Assembly (NCBI GenBank): GCA_035772405.1
Contig: JAYKKM010000222.1
Location: 1,653,501-1,717,500 of the forward strand
DNA: 64,000 nt
Direction of reading: 5' to 3'
DNA from: Chrysogorgia sp. JL179-B06
Lineage: Eukaryota > Cnidaria > Anthozoa > Scleralcyonacea > Chrysogorgiidae
A program made the position numbers and the translations under genes. Below are positions 28,904 through 41,317 of this stretch, one piece after another (within the stretch, counting starts at the first letter, position 1; every line of letters begins with the position of its first letter). The notes under the pieces are model-generated. The model saw nothing but the letters and a program-made list of their open reading frames with translations, had not been told where the DNA came from and ran no database searches.

Positions 28904-28920
28904 GGTTGATAGGGTGGAGG

Positions 28921-30540
28921 TTCATGTTAATATATCAAGTATGTTAATATATCAAGTTTATATTGTAAACTATTTAAATTATCTACATATAAATTAAATA
29001 TCTATATATTTGATACAGTCAAACTACAATATCTATATCTTCAACTCCTTACTGTAAATTCATGAAAAACTTCAACAAAATACTCACCACTAGGACAGTT
29101 CTCTATACGTAATAGTTGTGTTGCTGATGTTCTTTTTCAAGATTGTGGAATGATTCATCTACAATAGTCTAATCATGCTATTCTGCAAAATATGTATAGT
29201 GTTGTTCACAAATGAATTAACAACAGTTTGTGTCCTCTTTGAATTTGAGAATACAGGTTGCACTTGAGTCTTGATCTGGCCATTTCTTGTTTTAAATACA
29301 GCAAAGTATTGGTGATCACATCACATGCAGGCATTAGTGCATTACCATCTCGCTGCATTGCGTGCCAAATCCAAGCCCTCTTCTATATCATTGTCCGTCT
29401 GTATATGGAACGGCAAGTTCGTTAATATTGAAGAGATCAGCGTGTTTGTTGACAACGTGTACCATTTATAATATATCCACAAAGATGAAAATTTGGGTCA
29501 TTATTCCCATTTAATTCCTATGATTGCGACCGAGATGATAGACAGAAAATAGCCAGAAATCCAACAGATACGTTGCACCGGTAAACAGTCATGCTGGATC
29601 GACAAAATACAGTACTTTTCTGGTCCAAGTGTCCAAAAGCATTGTTTAAAAGCATTGTGGCAAAGGAGGCCACAAAATTACAAATAATCCGGTATCCAGG
29701 ACTATGTTTATTTCCGCGTTTCAACGAAAATTCGTACTTAGTAGGGGTAGGGCAGGGTAGTGTTGTTATACGTCTGAAATACTTTTTTCTAATTTTAAAA
29801 ACAATGATGATTATTTATTGGTATCATGAGATTTATTGCTAGTCCAGCACTTATTTTCCTTAATTATTTTGTCGCTTGCTATGTATAAATATAAATTTTT
29901 GTCATGCCAAGTGTGGGTCATGAGTCGCTTTGGTCGAATTTTGTCTTTTGTGACGTCAGACACGTGATAGTCGACAAGAGCGCGTGATTTGATTTGAATT
30001 CATTTTCACTGGACAGTCGCATCATTGTTCGTTATTATAAAGAAGGGTTCGTGTTCGACGTTTGGCAAGTTTGTTTCAAGGAATGGATGTATCTACGGTA
30101 ATTATCTTACTTACAGTAATGCATGCAATAGTAATTGATGTTATTGAACTTTATATCGTGGAAAATTAATTCTACGCAGACGTTTTTGAAGAAGAAAATT
30201 ATTTATGTTGCGAAGTAGTTCAATAGAGATCTATTATCGTAACTTACAATCTACCTTATATCTTAAATACATTTACTTGTATTAATAACGTTAGCTTTTA
30301 TTTACTGTTTAGGTATTTGGTTCTGAGTTGTTCGAGGCTTTGTCTAAGAGGCGTTCGTGAATAAACGTTAAGTCAGTAAGTGTCTAGAGGAAGAAGAGGT
30401 AAGACGATGTGTCGTTTATTTTTTGTCCTTGCCAATTTAAAAGCTAGAAAGTATTTAAATATCACTTTCGTTTGTACCCAAAGAATCTGGTAAGATTACC
30501 CCTCGTAATTTGTTTGATTAAATCAACAAAATATGTTTAT
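28921..30540. other. Host DNA with no supportable gene
   Basis: AT-rich sequence. At 30,084 an ATG followed by GGATGTATCTACG and GTAATT could be a tiny host first exon, and TTTACTGTTTAG at about 30,312 a matching acceptor. The joined frame stops after about 20 codons, so no gene is called. Confidence 0.4.
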
Positions 30541-30559
30541 AATTGTGCTTTATTTCCAT

Positions 30560-31330
30560 AATTTGCGTATTGACTAGCCAATTTTCAAGATGGCGGCTGC
30601 TTCTTTTACAAATTTCGGCTAGAGGCAGGAATGGCTCCGACTCCTTATTCGTCAATACAATACAGCCGGGGGTTAGTGTTAGAAAACTCGTTAGGCGGGT
30701 TCGGGTTAGAAAACTTGTTAGGTGGGGGTTAGGACCTTTGTTGTTTTGGGGTTGGTTACAGTTCTCTCTCCACATTTCGAGCAAAAAAGCCTTTTTATTG
30801 ACCAATATGGAGCCATTCCTGTCTCTCGTCACATCTTCTTTTACACACTGCGGCTAAATACAGGAATCGCACACCACTTTATAGTAGATTACACCAAGTC
30901 CTCAATATATGTGGTAGTGATTTATAGGTTATAGTAATTACAGTTAGTATATTAGTATTATCAATATTAGGGTTATTTTTGAGGTTTCCTGTACTTAAAC
31001 AGGTTTGCGAAACGAAACAACTATTTGCCTATTACTACGAGGTGGATAATAATAACCGACCCCAAAACAACAAAGATCCTAACCTCGCCTAACGAGTTTT
31101 CTAACCCTAACCTAAATGCAGGGGTTGGGGATTGGGTTGGTTAGGATCTTTGTTGTTTTGGGGTCGGTTATTATTATCCATCTCGTTAGGCAAATTGTTG
31201 TTTCGTTTCGAAAGCCTGTTTAAGTACAGGAAACCTCAAAAATAACCCTAATAGCTCTAATACTGATAATACTAATATACAACATATAATGAGGACTTGG
31301 TGTAATGTACTATACAGTGGATGTATGATT
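30560..31330. repeat. Nested foldback repeat with telomere-like TAACCC stretches
   Basis: The arms 30,888-31,095 and 31,135-31,312 are inverted copies (ACACCAAGTCCTCA at the outer end, CAAAACAACAAAGATCCTAA at the inner). An outer pair around 30,600-30,660 and 30,790-30,850 shares GCAGGAATGGCTCC/GACAGGAATGGCTCC. CCTAACC-type motifs lie between the arms. A MITE-like foldback is likely. Confidence 0.65.
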
Positions 31331-32218
31331 CCTGTATTTAGCTGCAAGTTCTTTTACCATGTGGTCCAAAATGTGGACCAGTAGACGGAGGTTGATGGAT
31401 ATACTGTATAATGCTACTGACTACTCAAGTAGCAGGGTGGATGTTTCAAAATATATTTATACAGTTTGTATTTTGATAAATAACTGCATTTTTCAGATAT
31501 TTGTTAAATAACAGTTTTCTAATATTAAAGAAAGTTTGCAGATACACCATCAACATAGTCCTAACCCCAAACTTAACCCAAATCTTAACCCTACACCGAA
31601 TACTAACCCTAACTCTTACCATAATGCTTTATTTTAGAAATAACAGCTGATTTTAGTTTTGAATTATACTACCCATAGTCTACATGTGTGTGACATCATT
31701 TTGGGATTTACAATATGAAACTTCACCCATTTTATTAGCTGAGTTTTCGTCCTTGACATCATTGATTGTAAAAGGACTTTGGTCTTTTTACTATTCATGT
31801 TGACACTCAGGATGTCCTTATAGTTGAATGACAGGTATATGCCATTAATAAGTATTTTTCTATGTTTTTTTCAGTTTATAGATTTTGAACTGTTGGAGAT
31901 GACAAGAGATGAGTTAAGCTATGGGGATAAAGGGTTAAAATAATCCACTTACGGAGAGGCCGGAATGGCTGCTTTTAAAGAACCTTCCCAGGTAAAATGA
32001 AACAGGACTGTTTTAAATGTTTTACTTTTATAATTCAATGACACCCTTAATATCATAGCAAGAGACTTTCCGGGATGGAAATCATAATCGTAAGATAAAT
32101 ACTAGTTTATCTTACCAGCATACTAGTGCAACAATGCTTTATAAAATAAGTTGTGTCTTACGCACGCTGTGATTGGTCAGTTACCGTGTTTATATCAGGC
32201 TATATAACATGGATGGAT

Positions 32219-32352
32219 TACGCCATCGTGATACGCCATCAATTAGCCATCATACGCCATCAATTAGCCATCCTACGCCATCAATTAGCCATCATACGCC
32301 ATCAATTAGCCATCGTACGCCATCAATTAGACATCACGGCGCCATCATACGC
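32219..32352 (+). repeat. Tandem repeat, 21-bp unit
   Basis: The unit ACGCCATCAATTAGCCATCA is repeated about six times with single-base variants. Long frames across it in two phases are a product of the repeat. Confidence 0.9.
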
Positions 32353-32426
32353 AGTAAGGAGAATTTACACGTTGATAAAAAAGATATTTGTACATTTTAT
32401 TTGCTTTCTACGGGTTATTTTATAAA

Positions 32427-32620
32427 AGAAATAGAAAACATTTTTATCCGTGTTCCCATACGTTATATAAACAATCGTGGAAGTTTGGGAGAACTCAAAA
32501 TCGCGTGGAAACACTCGCCCTACGGGCTCGTGTTCCCACTATGATTTCTCGTTCTCCCAAACTTCCACTCGTGTTTATATAACTGTATGTAAACACAGAA
32601 AATGTTTTCTATTTCTTAAA
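32427..32620. repeat. Foldback repeat
   Basis: Arms of about 70 bases (AGAAATAGAAAACATTTTTA ... GGAAGTTTGGGAGAAC, and its complement at 32,551-32,620) flank a 50-base loop. MITE-like. Confidence 0.75.
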
Positions 32621-32688
32621 TATCGGTATAGCATCGAAACTAATACCACCGTACTGGTATCAGCTACATAACATGAATAACCTACAAA

Positions 32689-32790
32689 AATATCAATACA
32701 CCACCCAACTTTATTAGAAAGCACTTTGCTGTAATTCACATGAGTTGCAGCAAAGTGCTTTCTAATAAAGTTGGGTGGTGTATTGGTATT
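32689..32790. repeat. Near-perfect palindrome, 43-bp arms
   Basis: Arm 32,689-32,731 and its complement 32,748-32,790 differ at one base; loop 16 bases. It includes ACCACCCAACTTTATTAGAA. It could extrude as a cruciform; a MITE core is the simplest reading. Confidence 0.9.
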
Positions 32791-33532
32791 GTAACCATTT
32801 ACATAACCACACTGAGCTCTAGATACTAATGTATAATTTTTGTTTCACAGACTGTCAAGGAAACACCTTTCTCACAGATGAGATGAATTCTACACCCAAA
32901 TCAGTGGCACCGTCACTTATTCCATCTTCGCCTACCACCGTACCTACATAATTATCTTCCATACCACCTTCAACAACAACCTCACTGATGGAGGATGAGG
33001 GAAGTAGTGACAGTACAATCTTTCCATTTGATCCTGTGAACTGCTTAACTCCAGAACTTTATTGCCAGCAACTTCATGTATGTATATTTGAATGATACCA
33101 TGCAAGTTAGGCAATGTGTCACCATTGTGCAGAAATATTACATTTCATTTGTGTTCATATACCAATCACACCATTTATTAATAATATTCAAGCAATAAAC
33201 AATTCACATGGTTGATTCACAAATTTCATGGGACATTATCATGTCATGTGTGTACGCTTGCATGTCATGGCTACGGAGTTTGTCGGTTGACCGAGTCAAT
33301 TCTGAGTCCGAGTTAAGTCCAAGTCAAATTTCTGAGTCATAAAATATGCTAAAAATGCTAATTATGAATTTACAGCACTACTTCTCTGAATTTAACTAAT
33401 ATGTGTAACTTCTCTCTTAACTTTATTTTATTCTTGGAGAGATACCCACAATAAATTAGTGGCAACCCCATTTGTTTACACTTTTAAGTGGGGAGATACC
33501 CACTCTATGTGTTGACCCCATTATAGTTCATC

Positions 33533-34254
33533 TTCTTCTTAAAGTGCCTATACAGCCCTTTCGTTTTTAGTTATCTGTATGGAGGATCAAAAAATAGCTG
33601 ATAAGTTATTTTACAGTTTTTGATTTGGACTTTTCGTTTAGAAGATATTTTGCATCCAAATTAAGAAATGTAAGCAAATTCCGATTAAAAACCGAAAACG
33701 TATTTCTGCCAATTCTGGAGTCTGGAAACTAGATTGTGACGTCATTTAAGAGATGAGTCCAGGATCTTCCCAGCTTTGTAGACAAACGAGCTCGATTCCC
33801 AGATTATACTATAAAATTTATCGTTTATGTTGAACTATTCAATCATGCCAGACAGATACGCAGTGTATGGATGTTCTAATGACGCGAATTTTAAAGAAAA
33901 ATATCTGTCCATCGTATTATTTACTTGAACGATACTTTACTTGCACGATTCCTTACTTGAACGATACGCAGACAGTAAATATGAATATCAGATAGAGATA
34001 TTGCAGTGTGTTTAATACAGTGTTAACAAGTTCCCCAAGGCAAAACACACATTCGTCTCTTAAATGACGTCACAGTGTGGCTCGTTCCAGGCCTTTCTAA
34101 TTTGCGGCTTTTTTATATAAATAGCAATGTATAAAGAGTGCTATCTTCCAAACGGAAAGTCTAAATCAAAAACTGTAAATTAATTTATCAGCTACTTTTT
34201 CATTCTCTATACAGACAACTAAAACACAAAAGGGCTGTATAGGCACTTTAAGAG
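33533..34254. mobile_element. MITE-like element with long inverted ends
   Basis: The ends CTTAAAGTGCCTATACAGCC and GGCTGTATAGGCACTTTAAG are exact inverses. Similarity continues inward for about 220 bases per arm (ATCAAAAACTGTAAA, TGACGTCA). No coding capacity. Confidence 0.8.
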
Positions 34255-34737
34255 ATACAGTATGTAAAAGAGTGGTGGTAACCCCAGTGTGCAATAGAAA
34301 ACTTTCACTCTAAACCAGAGTTGCATTATGCACCATCTCTTATCAATTACCTGCATGGTACCCTATAAACTGTTCACTATGAAGAATCAATCTTCCTTGC
34401 ATACTAAATCATATTTTTTTAATTTTAGGATGATAACGAAGAAGATATTGGTTTGAAAGTGTAGCAATGTTCTTCCCCTAAATTGTTGTCAACTGGGACA
34501 TTGAAGGAGATACATTTCTTATCCCTCATCACTGAAGGAATACTTGACATCAAATTTAAGTCTTTCAAAATTGTTATTTACCTTTTTAAGTATTAAGCTA
34601 GTCTGCTAGTATACATGTGTTTAGAATTTTGTTGAAGGAAACCTAGATTATTCAATACTGCAATACATTGTTTTTGTCATAAAGTACTTTGTAGTCTATT
34701 TGCATGATAGCTCGTAGTTAACAGTACATTGAGGTTG

Positions 34738-35170
34738 ATTAATCCAATTTGACCAATATCCAAATTGGTTGAAACTACCATGATTTAAATGTTTACCAAC
34801 TTAAAATTGATATTGGTTACTATAGCAAGAATATTGGTTAAATTAACCAATATTTAATAGTTAGTGACCAATATTTAATAGTTACAGTGACCAATATTTA
34901 ATAGTTACACTGACCAATGTTTTATTGGTTTAAACAACCATTATATATTGGTACTAACCAATTCATATTGGATACTGTAACCAAGGTAACGTGGTTAAAA
35001 CAACCACCATTTAATTGGTCAGAACAACAATTACCTATTGGTTGTTTTAACCTTTTAATTTTTGGTCATTTCGACCATAATATCAATTGGTTGAAATGAC
35101 CAATTTTTAACTGGTTCTCTCAGACTCATTCAGAATGACTTTTTTTTTTTGGTTATTTTAACCAATCAGT
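34738..35170. repeat. Degenerate AACCAAT/ATTGGTT repeat field
   Basis: Roughly 430 bases are filled with short units ACCAATATTTAATAGTTA and inverted partners TTGGTT(A/T), about every 20 to 30 bases. It has high self-complementarity. No gene. Confidence 0.75.
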
Positions 35171-35739
35171 TTTTACAGTATATGACTATATATAAGGTTG
35201 TGGTGGAGAAAGTCGCATGTTGGTAAAGAGCGGTCATAATATTTGAATTGTTAGCATCACGATATTTTTAGCATTCACTTAATATTATACATTTATGGGA
35301 AAAGCATCTTACTTACTTCTATGATGTTTTCGCAAGAAAAAAGACACCTTGTGAATGACTATTATGACTGATCAAGTGCTTTGGGTTCGCTTATAATTGA
35401 CATTAAACATACTTGACATAAACTATAGATGTACATGAGATATACATTAGATATACATTAGCAATAAGTAAAGATTCTTTTTTACTCCTATGATATATTT
35501 TTACAAGGTGAAACCGACAATAAAGATTCCTGGTGAGGCACTGAAATGCTTTGGGTTCGTTTATGGACATTATATACATATACTATATAGAAATAATTAT
35601 ATTAGATATACATGCGATATACATTAGATGTATACGTATATATATATGGACTCCATTAGAAAAAGTTATAAGTGTGTATACACTAAAAGGTATAGGTATA
35701 CCGCTGAAATAGTGTGTCCTGCATGCATCTGCATAAGAG

Positions 35740-37260
35740 AGTGAAACGTATGAAGTGACTAATATAATTACGTTTCATTATTTGATGAATGGCCTTCGCT
35801 CAAAACGTTTCGACCAACTGCACAATATTTTGGCGGCATAACGACCCTTTGGAGTATTGGTTTTGTATTTATGCACTACCTACGCCAACACAACACTTTT
35901 ATATCAGAGTTTTGAATTGGATTTGCTTCTGGTAATCATTTAAACGTTTGATTACATGATGGCAAATCGTGTGTGGAAAATAATCGAAGCGAACAATAAT
36001 TCAAAACGAATAATTCAAATAATTTGTGCTATTCTTGTTTGTGATCAGTTTTCCTATCTATATATGACATGCAACTTCGCTTTCAGAGATTACAATAATA
36101 CTTTATATATCTATTGCAAAGGTACATAATTACCAGAAATTAACGACAAAATGGCCGCCGCTTGAAGGCTAATTTACATATGCAGGTCTTTAGAAAATGG
36201 CTTCCCATTTTATAGTGAGTTATATAGAGCGAAATATTGAAATGAAGATTCTGCTACCGTTTGCCAACCTCTTAATATATTCAACAACTATTTTCAAATT
36301 ACTCAGATCAGTTACCGGTTTGATTAGATCTGTTAAATCGACGATCCCGCAAATTATGTTGAAAACATCCGACAAATAAAATAGGCTGCGCGTCATTGAG
36401 CTGTTGTTGGAATTTTTTGCAATTTTTGGTGAAATGTTCGAAAGTCGATGGAAGAAACTATTACAGTACATACAGGTACATGTTACAATTTGAATATTGG
36501 GAAGTTCGGCTAAAGTTTTATACCAACATTTTAGTAATCACCAAACTTGTAATGACGACAGGACAATGGGCATTTTAAAATTTCCATCATTAATAGAGGC
36601 AAAAGTATTGATTAAAGTCTAGAAATCTCTAGAAATTGTCATTTGGCGGATCGTAGATTTGACTGATCTAATCAAACCGATAAGTGAGCAATTTGAAAAT
36701 CGTTGTTGTATATTTTAAGACGTCGGCAAGTGATAGACGATCTATTCGATCAGAGCAATCTTCATTTTAATATTTTCGCTCTATGTAACTCACTGTAAAG
36801 TAGGACGCCACTTTCTAAGGATCATAATTATGTAAATTTATCCTCAAGCGGCGGCCATTTTGTCTTTAATTTATGGCAATAGAGAAGCGAAAAATTTGCA
36901 TAACGAATGTATTTGCACTTGCAAATATATGCATGCTCTCTTATACGTGTGTTCCATGGGTCGTGAGATCTTATCATCTTTTTCAGTTGTTTTTTGCTTT
37001 ATCGACAAGATCATGCGCACCCGACATAAAAAATAATTAGGGAAACTAACACATGGTTTATCTGAATTCTGGTAAAGGATAGCAGTCAAACAATAACTAG
37101 CTGTCGTTATGCACTAGAATAATTCGTTGACACTGTTATATAACATGATTAGATTTAGCTGTAATCAAAGGTTGTTTTACTTCTGAAATAATGAATATAT
37201 AAATTCCATAACATTTCGAGCGAAGGCCCTTCGTAAGAGAGTGACGCGTAAGGCCCATTG
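35740..37260. repeat. Large foldback repeat, ~1.5 kb
   Basis: Inner arms 36,120-36,350 and 36,640-36,880 are inverted copies (ACAAAATGGCCGCCGCTTGA against TCAAGCGGCGGCCATTTTGT). Outer pieces GGCCTTCGCTC and GAGCGAAGGCC (35,803 and 37,217) also face each other. No coding capacity seen; non-autonomous transposon. Confidence 0.7.
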
Positions 37261-37269
37261 TTTAAACAA

Positions 37270-38427
37270 CGCACAATGTTTTTCAACAAAGCCGATAAAG
37301 CTCATTTACACTAGGTTTGGATCACGAGATTAAGTTGGCCTAAGATGGTAATGCATGAGGGCCTTCTATTCCGCTTCTATTCCGTATTTCAACAGTACCG
37401 TTCAACTGTTCAATACTTTGTATTCGTATAATATCACTATCTATGTAACACACTAGTTTGATATCATGATCATAATTATCTCGGTTTCCTCTAATCCAGC
37501 ATTTAATCTCTAAATTCCATCATCAGGAAGAAAAACCTACACTAATTTCCCTCGTTATGAAGATCTAGACATGGAGGTCCAGGTAATTATGATGCTTAAA
37601 CTCCGGCAGCACGCCATCACCTTCGACCGAACCTGTTCGCAATAATAGTGAAGGTACAAATATGAAGGCACAAATGCATATCTCAACATGGCAGCTGTAT
37701 GCAGAAATGCAAATGCAGTGGAAATTGTGGGGGTGGAGCTTGTCGTGAAAACTGGTAGCATTCGACAACAAAAAGACAATCACATAAAAGAAAAGCACGT
37801 CAACCACTAAAACAATCAGCCTTCAAGAGTTCCCGATTTGTTTTTACGAAGAGCGAACAAATAAACAACAGGAGGAACCGTTCCATCATTTAGAATTCTT
37901 GATACTCTCAGTAATCCTCACGATTCTCAAAGACTGGCGAAAAAATAATGGAAGCTGTGAAAACAGCGATGTGACAACAGCGATGTGACATGTTTCATTC
38001 AATGAAATAATTTATATAGTTTTAGAAAACGAACTTTTATGTGTCCTTACAGTACATCAATACAAATAAAGTCGAACAGATAAAGAAATGTATTAAGAAA
38101 ATAAAAAGAGAAAAATCACAAAGCTAATAACATTTAAGAAATAGAAAATATTTCCAAGTTTCCACAGAGTTAAAAAACACGAGAGGAATTTTTTGGGATA
38201 ACAATAGAGGGTTATTTAAACTGGATGGAATAACGGAAAAATCTTTTCAATTTCTTTTTATAAAATAACATTTTGAAAATAAGTAAACCGTAGAAATAAA
38301 TTTCATTAATTAAAATTATGAAAATGTAAATTTTTCGCTACTAAATTGTGAGAGCAAAAGCAATTTGTTCGACAACAAATACATAAATGATCAGAATTTA
38401 ATTTTTTAAGAATTTTTAAAACATTTA
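37270..38427. other. Host DNA left of copy B, no gene seen
   Basis: AT-rich, no coding frame with support and no clear repeat. The six bases before the copy B terminus are CATTTA, a candidate target site half whose partner would lie beyond the window. Confidence 0.5.
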
Positions 38428-39560
38428 AGTAGTAATATATATATATATATATATATATCAATGTGTTTGGGACTGGACCGAGCTCTAAGCCAATCAGAAT
38501 CAAGAATGATTTGAATGGACCAATCAGAGCACAGCACAATCCCGTATTTCCAGGGGGGTTGAATAGTTTTAAGGTGTGGTCACCCTGTATAGAACGACCA
38601 GCCATCAAATCAGGGGGGGGATATGAAGCTGGTCGTATACAAGAGGTTTTTTGTATTACAATTATTCAAAATAAGGTGGTCGCGGTCAAGAGTATATATA
38701 TCACATTGCTCGTGTTGTTGTACGACCAGTTTTTTTTAATTCTGAGTTTAACGACCAGAGAGATTGAAGGTCATTCAAGGTGAATAGTGTTAAGCAAGTA
38801 CTGACGTCATTTGCTATACGGGGTTGAAAGCAGTGGTGTACAAGGAACAGGAGGTTTAAGTCGTAGAATTTAGTGTTCTGACCAATTGATGATCAGTGTG
38901 GAAAAGTTCACCGAGAAACCAAACATGTCTAAAGTGAAAGTCCAGAAAATAACATGTCTAAAGTAAAACTTTTTCACTTTAGACATGTTTGGTTTCCGGG
39001 CTTTTACTTTAGACATGTTTGGTTTCTGGGCAAACTTTCCCGCACTGATTATCAATTAATCGGAACACGAAATTCTACGACTAAACATCCTGTTCCTGGT
39101 ACATCATTGCTTTCAACCCCATATAGTATCCGTGCCAGCACTTAATCAAATCATCGTTCACACTGTGATATATATACCCACCGACACCTTGATTTGAAAA
39201 AAAATACAAAAAATTCTATTATACATAACCATCATACCTCACCCGATGTGATTTATACTTACGTGTACCATCCAATGCCATATTATTTAATTGAAGACTT
39301 GTTTTTTGAAAATAAAAATAAACAGTTTTTGGAAAAACTGTTTTATTTTTATTTGAAGTAATGTTTTTAAACACACATTTTGAATTAATCATAGAAATTT
39401 CCGTCGTGGAGCTCTTACCTCGACGCCATCTTATGGTTGAATGACTGATATTCCCTAGTTACTGTATTTTTAAAAATGATATTTTCTCAAAATATTTTAA
39501 GATGATATATCTCATAAAAATTATTTGGATGTTTTTTCTTCTAAAAAGTTTGAGAGATAG
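38428..39560. repeat. Left terminal inverted repeat of copy B
   Basis: It starts AGTAGTAAT(AT)n CAATGTGTTTGGGACTGG, identical in layout to copy D. It has ACGACCAG at about 38,594, 38,722 and 38,752, CTGGTCGT at about 38,629 and a palindrome at about 38,810-39,125. The inner block ends in the AAAATATTTTAAGATGATAT region. It is the inverse of 11,250-11,898. Confidence 0.85.
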
Positions 39561-39677
39561 TTGAAAAAAACCTCAAAATAATTTTAGATGAATTATCCAA
39601 TAAAAATATTAGAGGTGTAAAAGTGTTTAAATAAATTTTGAGAAAAAACTCAAATAAATTTTAAGAGAATTGTAGAG

Positions 39678-39714
39678 TATATAAGCAGATGTTATTTCAT
39701 ATTTTATCAGTTGT
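39678..39714 (+). promoter_or_regulatory. TATA plus initiator, copy B left end
   Basis: TATATAAG begins at 39,678, and the TCAGTT initiator A is at 39,709, 31 bases on. Downstream GCTTGTAAGTTG looks like a splice donor, so the leader may be spliced before the ATG at 39,833. Confidence 0.6.
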
Positions 39715-39832
39715 GTGTGTTTTGCTCGCTTGTAAGTTGTGCTTCGGTACAAGACTCTGACATCTTCCAATGTTCTGTTTTTTATTAAACTGCATCGGTG
39801 CGCGATCACCCGTAGTCGAATTTGCGATTCGG

Positions 39833-40093
39833 ATGAGATTGACTCAGGTCCATAGCGACAATACTGGTCATCCCTTGTTCAATGAATTGCTTATTTTACG
39901 CCAGGGTTGTTCGTTAGCATATGATGAAATAGTTAGCTATAGTAAAAACACACACACGATGGAGAAGTTGGATGAATATATATATTTACACACACGAAAC
40001 AATAAAACTATTTATACATATAAATTTGTGATATCTGTGAAGGGTTTTCTGTGGGGGTATAAAACCCCGCGATATGTTATCCCTACAAATTAA
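39833..40093 (+). CDS. Unknown 86-aa protein (copy B)
   Basis: It begins MRLTQVHSDNTGHPLFNELL and ends with KGFLWGYKTPRYVIPTN. The frame is open further upstream without an ATG. First gene inside the TIR, transcribed inward from a TATA/initiator core, convergent with the spliced acidic gene 11 bases away. Copy D has a shortened homologue. Early expression is plausible from position; function unknown. Confidence 0.55.
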   Translation: MRLTQVHSDNTGHPLFNELLILRQGCSLAYDEIVSYSKNTHTMEKLDEYIYLHTRNNKTIYTYKFVISVKGFLWGYKTPRYVIPTN

Positions 40094-40103
40094 AATATAA
40101 ATA

Positions 40104-40508
40104 TCAGTTTCTTGTTTTTACCATAGTCCCTGTACTCTCAAAGTACATGAATGACTCACCCCGAGTGTCCACGTACCCCCACACACGAGGATCATCGTCT
40201 TCGTCTTCGGACGGCGTGTACGTGTCGAATGAGTATTCCGAGTCCGGTTGGACTCGGAACGCCCACTCGCTCTCTCCATCGGATACCAACAGCACTCAGG
40301 GTATCTCCTCTTCGATATCTTCGGTAGGGGGTGGAGGGATGGTTTCTTTCTAAGAGAGAAATATAAAAAACATAATAAATACATGTCGATTTTACAGACA
40401 GTAAAAACATTATTGCTATCTTACATTTTCTTCTTTTTTGGTCGCGTTTGTATCGCACGGTTTCGTCTCTTCTTTATTTTGGGCTGCGTCTCTTTCTTTG
40501 TTGTCCAT
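40104..40508 (-). pseudogene. Spliced acidic gene with in-frame stop (copy B)
   Basis: Exon 1 is 40,425-40,508 (MDNKERDAAQNKEETKPCDT...KKEEN), then a 75-bp intron with GTAAG and CTCTTAG, then exon 2 from 40,349. After 17 codons exon 2 meets TGA (about 40,298). Beyond it the frame is open and homologous to copy D: RVQPDSEYSFDTYTPSEDE and WGYVDTRGESFMYFEST. Exon 1 differs strongly from copy D while exon 2 is conserved. Confidence 0.6.
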
Positions 40509-40509
40509 T

Positions 40510-41310
40510 TTTCTTTTTGCTCGTTGCTTCGTGCTTTGAAATCGTTTTGGTTTGAGATGCGCTTTCGTGCTTATTTTATAATCATGGTCTACGGTCTATT
40601 ACAATGGTTTGCGGCTTTAACCAATCAGAGTTTCTATAATCAAACCTCCCCCGTATCTATCCAATCAGAGCTCGTTCATTAAAGCCTTCATGTCAAAACA
40701 ATTGAATTATTATGGGTAGGAACAATACGTGTTGTTAGATGCTTAGGGACGCGAATATATAATAAGCGTTTTGTTCTATTTCCTCCCCTTATGTCAAAAC
40801 AGTTTGATTAATAATATGGGTCGGAACAATGAATTTGTGTTGCAGGATTAAAGACGCTTTTTGAATCTTAGGGATGCGAATATATAATAAGCGTTTTGTT
40901 CTGATTCCTCCCCCTATGTCAAAACAGTTTGATAAATAATATGGGTAGGGATAATGAATTTACTTGTTGGGATTAGCGGCCATTTTGTTTGTGTACTTTG
41001 GTAGCTACGATTTTTTAATGAGTTCTAACCTTAATTACTTGTAGGGATTAGCGGCCATTTTGAAGGGATTAGTCCCTGTGAAATATATATTTCCGTAGGG
41101 GTATGTGTTTAAATACGTCTATTTCTAGATATTTAAGCATTTTTACACTTATTTAAACATATTTTTATGCTTTTTGATACTTTATTTTACACTTTTCACA
41201 CAATTTAGTATATATTTTTATATTCCCGTTAAACTATTTTGCGCGATAATATAAGTATTTGGGAGAGAGTTCATTAATTCATACATGTCAAAACAGACGA
41301 TAAATGGTTT
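40510..41310. promoter_or_regulatory. Intergenic regulatory region (copy B)
   Basis: No gene. CCAATCAGAG boxes lie at about 40,620 and 40,659, and a TTATAAAATAAG TATA for the acidic gene is on the minus strand (about 40,571). Near-duplicated ~120-bp units contain ACGCGAATATATAATAAGCG (about 40,750 and 40,868), and GGGATTAGCGGCCATTTTG occurs twice (about 40,970 and 41,045). Confidence 0.55.
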
Positions 41311-41317
41311 TTAATGT

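Larger units (their letters stand above)
25489..28920. mobile_element. Copy D, left-end fragment of the A/B viral element
   Basis: Similarity to 38,428-41,960 runs from the TIR terminus to 28,920 and stops there abruptly. Everything inward (about 28 kb) is missing. Divergence from B is about 10 percent with small indels, more than between copies A and B, so D seems older or from a sister element. Confidence 0.75.
31872..34474 (+). pseudogene. Remnants of a host multi-exon gene
   Basis: Three exon-like segments share phase: 31,875-31,991 (after TTTTTTTCAG, ends CCCAG|GTAAAA; contains FELLEMTRDELS, like a SAM-domain helix), 32,851-33,078 (after GTTTCACAG, ends CTTCAT|GTATGT; Pro/Ser/Thr-rich then EDEGSSDSTIFPFDPVNC) and 34,430-34,474 (after TTTTAG; DDNEEDIGLKV then TAG). 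Stops in the first two make it a pseudogene or an incorrectly joined gene. Family not established. Confidence 0.35.

Noticed and set aside
30518..30934. Frames over the GGGTTAG-like stretch
   Set aside because: Non-coding foldback repeat with telomere-like words; translations on both strands are equally long.
32153..32544. Two overlapping plus-strand frames
   Set aside because: Created by the 21-bp tandem repeat; translations are periodic only because the DNA is.
36197..36578. Frames in the 35.7-37.3 kb region
   Set aside because: They lie in inverted-repeat arms and read similarly on both strands.
40118..40682. Several frames on both strands around the acidic gene
   Set aside because: Shadows of the spliced acidic gene and its upstream region; splice sites explain the coding signal.
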